This document shows, in pieces, positions 63,020-64,000 of a DNA stretch of 64,000 bases (the stretch's first letter is position 1; the number at the start of each line of letters is the position of its first letter). The stretch comes from Cyanoderma ruficeps. Taxonomy: Eukaryota; Chordata; Aves; Passeriformes; Timaliidae. The notes beneath the pieces are model-generated. The model worked only from the letters and a program-made list of their open reading frames with translations, did not search any database and had not been told where the DNA came from. The position numbers and the translations under genes were made by a program. The stretch is from assembly GCA_008694505.1 (NCBI GenBank), contig VZDJ01007747.1, positions 43,034,750-43,098,749 on the forward strand. Reading direction: 5' to 3'.

Positions 63020-63149
63020 GCTGGCCGTGGCACTCAGTGCTGTGGTTTACTTGACGTGGTGGTGTTCACTCAGAGGATGAGCTTGATGATCTTGTAGGTC
63101 TTGATGATCTTTTCAACCCTAAGGATTCTGTGATTTTATGATTCTGTGT
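63020..63149 (+). repeat. CR1 tail (plus strand)
   Basis: Forward phrases GTGGCACTCAGTGCTGTGGT, TTGACGTGGTGGTGTTCACT, GAGCTTGATGATCTTGTAGG and the tail TCTGTGATTTTATGATTCTG mark a CR1 3' end of a subfamily different from the copies at 36815 and 54268. The piece GATCTTGTAGGTCTTGATGATCTT repeats GATGATCTT, a small local duplication. Confidence 0.85.
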
Positions 63150-64000
63150 AGAGTTCCAGTGGAAAAAATTAGTTTTGTTTGTTTTACATCACAATGATCA
63201 TGTGAGGATAATACTCACTGAAACTCACGATGCGTTCAGCTCATTGAGTCATCAGTAGAACAGCTTGGAAATAATGTTTTACATTGAAAAATGGCAGTAT
63301 AATTTTTAAAATTTTAAAATCTGATGGGCTTTTTTGGATGTAATTTCCTAAGAGAGGAAAGATTCTTCCAGATAATTCAATGTGAATGGTGAAAGTAGCA
63401 CAAGTCTTCTCACAAGAATGCTTATATGGAGAGAGGAAGCTGGAAATCTGAAAGCTCTGGAGCTGAAGACAGGCTGGAACAAATGTCTTCTGTTCCTGGA
63501 CTCATAATCCAGTCTCTAAATGATAACAGACACGTGCTTATGTTAAAAAACCCTCAACAATTGAAAGAGTTAGTTTTGTCTAAAAGAATGTCTTAGAGAT
63601 GACACATGGCACTTTACAGACATGGGTTCCCACCTGATCCTGAAGCTTGGGGTTATGGATGAAATCCATTCTTACACAAAGGAATCTAATTGTCCCAAGG
63701 TGCAGGATCATAAACATAAATAATTTGGCATTTGCCAATAAGTAAATAAAACAATGGTGCAGTAAAATTCTTTTACTTTTATGGAGAACATGAAATGAAA
63801 CATTACCTGGGAAGGAAAAGAAATAGAATATCCCTTCTTTGATCAGGAAGATATGATAATTTGCAGAAAGGACATTTTAAGGCATTCAGGGTACTTTTTC
63901 TGAGAAATGAAGCAACATTTCCTCTTAAAAAAGAAAATTAACTTCTACTTTTTTTGATTCTGTCCTTAAAGATAAAAAATCTTTGTACAAATTAAATATT
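63150..64000. other. Non-coding sequence at right edge
   Basis: AT-rich unique sequence with no recognised repeat or coding frame. Confidence 0.5.

Noticed and set aside
62381..63080. 141- and 167-codon frames near the right end
   Set aside because: They run through the LTR at 62414-62965, one across an N, and into a CR1 tail.
33371..63208. Shared 17-mer GTTTTACATCACAATGA at about 33374 and 63190
   Set aside because: The flanks do not match, and one such match by chance is plausible in 64 kb of AT-rich sequence.
1..64000. A prokaryotic-type defence system, CRISPR array or operon
   Set aside because: No regularly spaced repeats, no dense same-strand gene runs, and the repeats are avian CR1 and ERV LTRs.

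Overview
The window looks like a non-coding stretch of a bird chromosome, most likely a songbird. Two things point there. It holds thirteen fragments of CR1, the main avian LINE, and most that keep their 3' end show the avian tail (AACCCAAACC followed by ATTCTATGATTCT-like repeats, or the reverse complement). It also holds at least four LTRs of endogenous retroviruses that I recognise by eye as passerine-type. The background is AT-rich with many TAAT/ATTA stretches, microsatellites and poly(A)/poly(T) runs. I find no convincing protein-coding gene, exon series, tRNA, rRNA or CRISPR array. The longest open frames (up to about 167 codons) lie in repeats or look random. The window is either intergenic or inside a very long intron, and I cannot tell which.

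Layout. 1-7570: mostly unique sequence, with an octamer-motif cluster at 245-288, a GC-richer block at 607-1080, a CR1 at 4301-4776 and a strong 55-nt hairpin at 5290-5344. 7571-8980: a 3'-truncated LTR split by a second solo LTR (8247-8780) in the opposite orientation with a 5-bp target duplication. 9997-10548: a possible broken coding remnant, followed by a decayed LTR at 10649-11061. 16305-19440: a local direct duplication (16305-16615 and 18931-19274), a nearly pure G/T tract (16860-17026) and two CR1 fragments around the second duplicate. 23-33 kb: more minus-strand CR1 pieces and a palindromic AT-rich patch near 27.05 kb. 33.3-33.8 kb: a possible further LTR. 36.8-54.5 kb: mainly plus-strand CR1 pieces, a (CCTTT)n array at 46215-46369 and an intact solo LTR at 49978-50423 with a 4-bp target duplication. 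54.5-64 kb: unique sequence, a 31-N gap in poly(A) at 58043-58073, a purine-rich tract ending at a single N (62413) against a 5'-missing LTR (62414-62965), and a last CR1 tail.

Functionally the window records layered retrotransposition (CR1 and several ERV LTR families), local duplication and simple-repeat growth in otherwise unique sequence that may hold regulatory elements. There is no operon or pathway to reconstruct, and I see no clear new biological system. The most informative structures are the nested LTR whose empty site can be checked against another copy in the same window, the 2.6-kb-spaced duplication, the hairpin at 5.3 kb, the possible frameshifted remnant at 10 kb, and single-N positions that may hide missing sequence.
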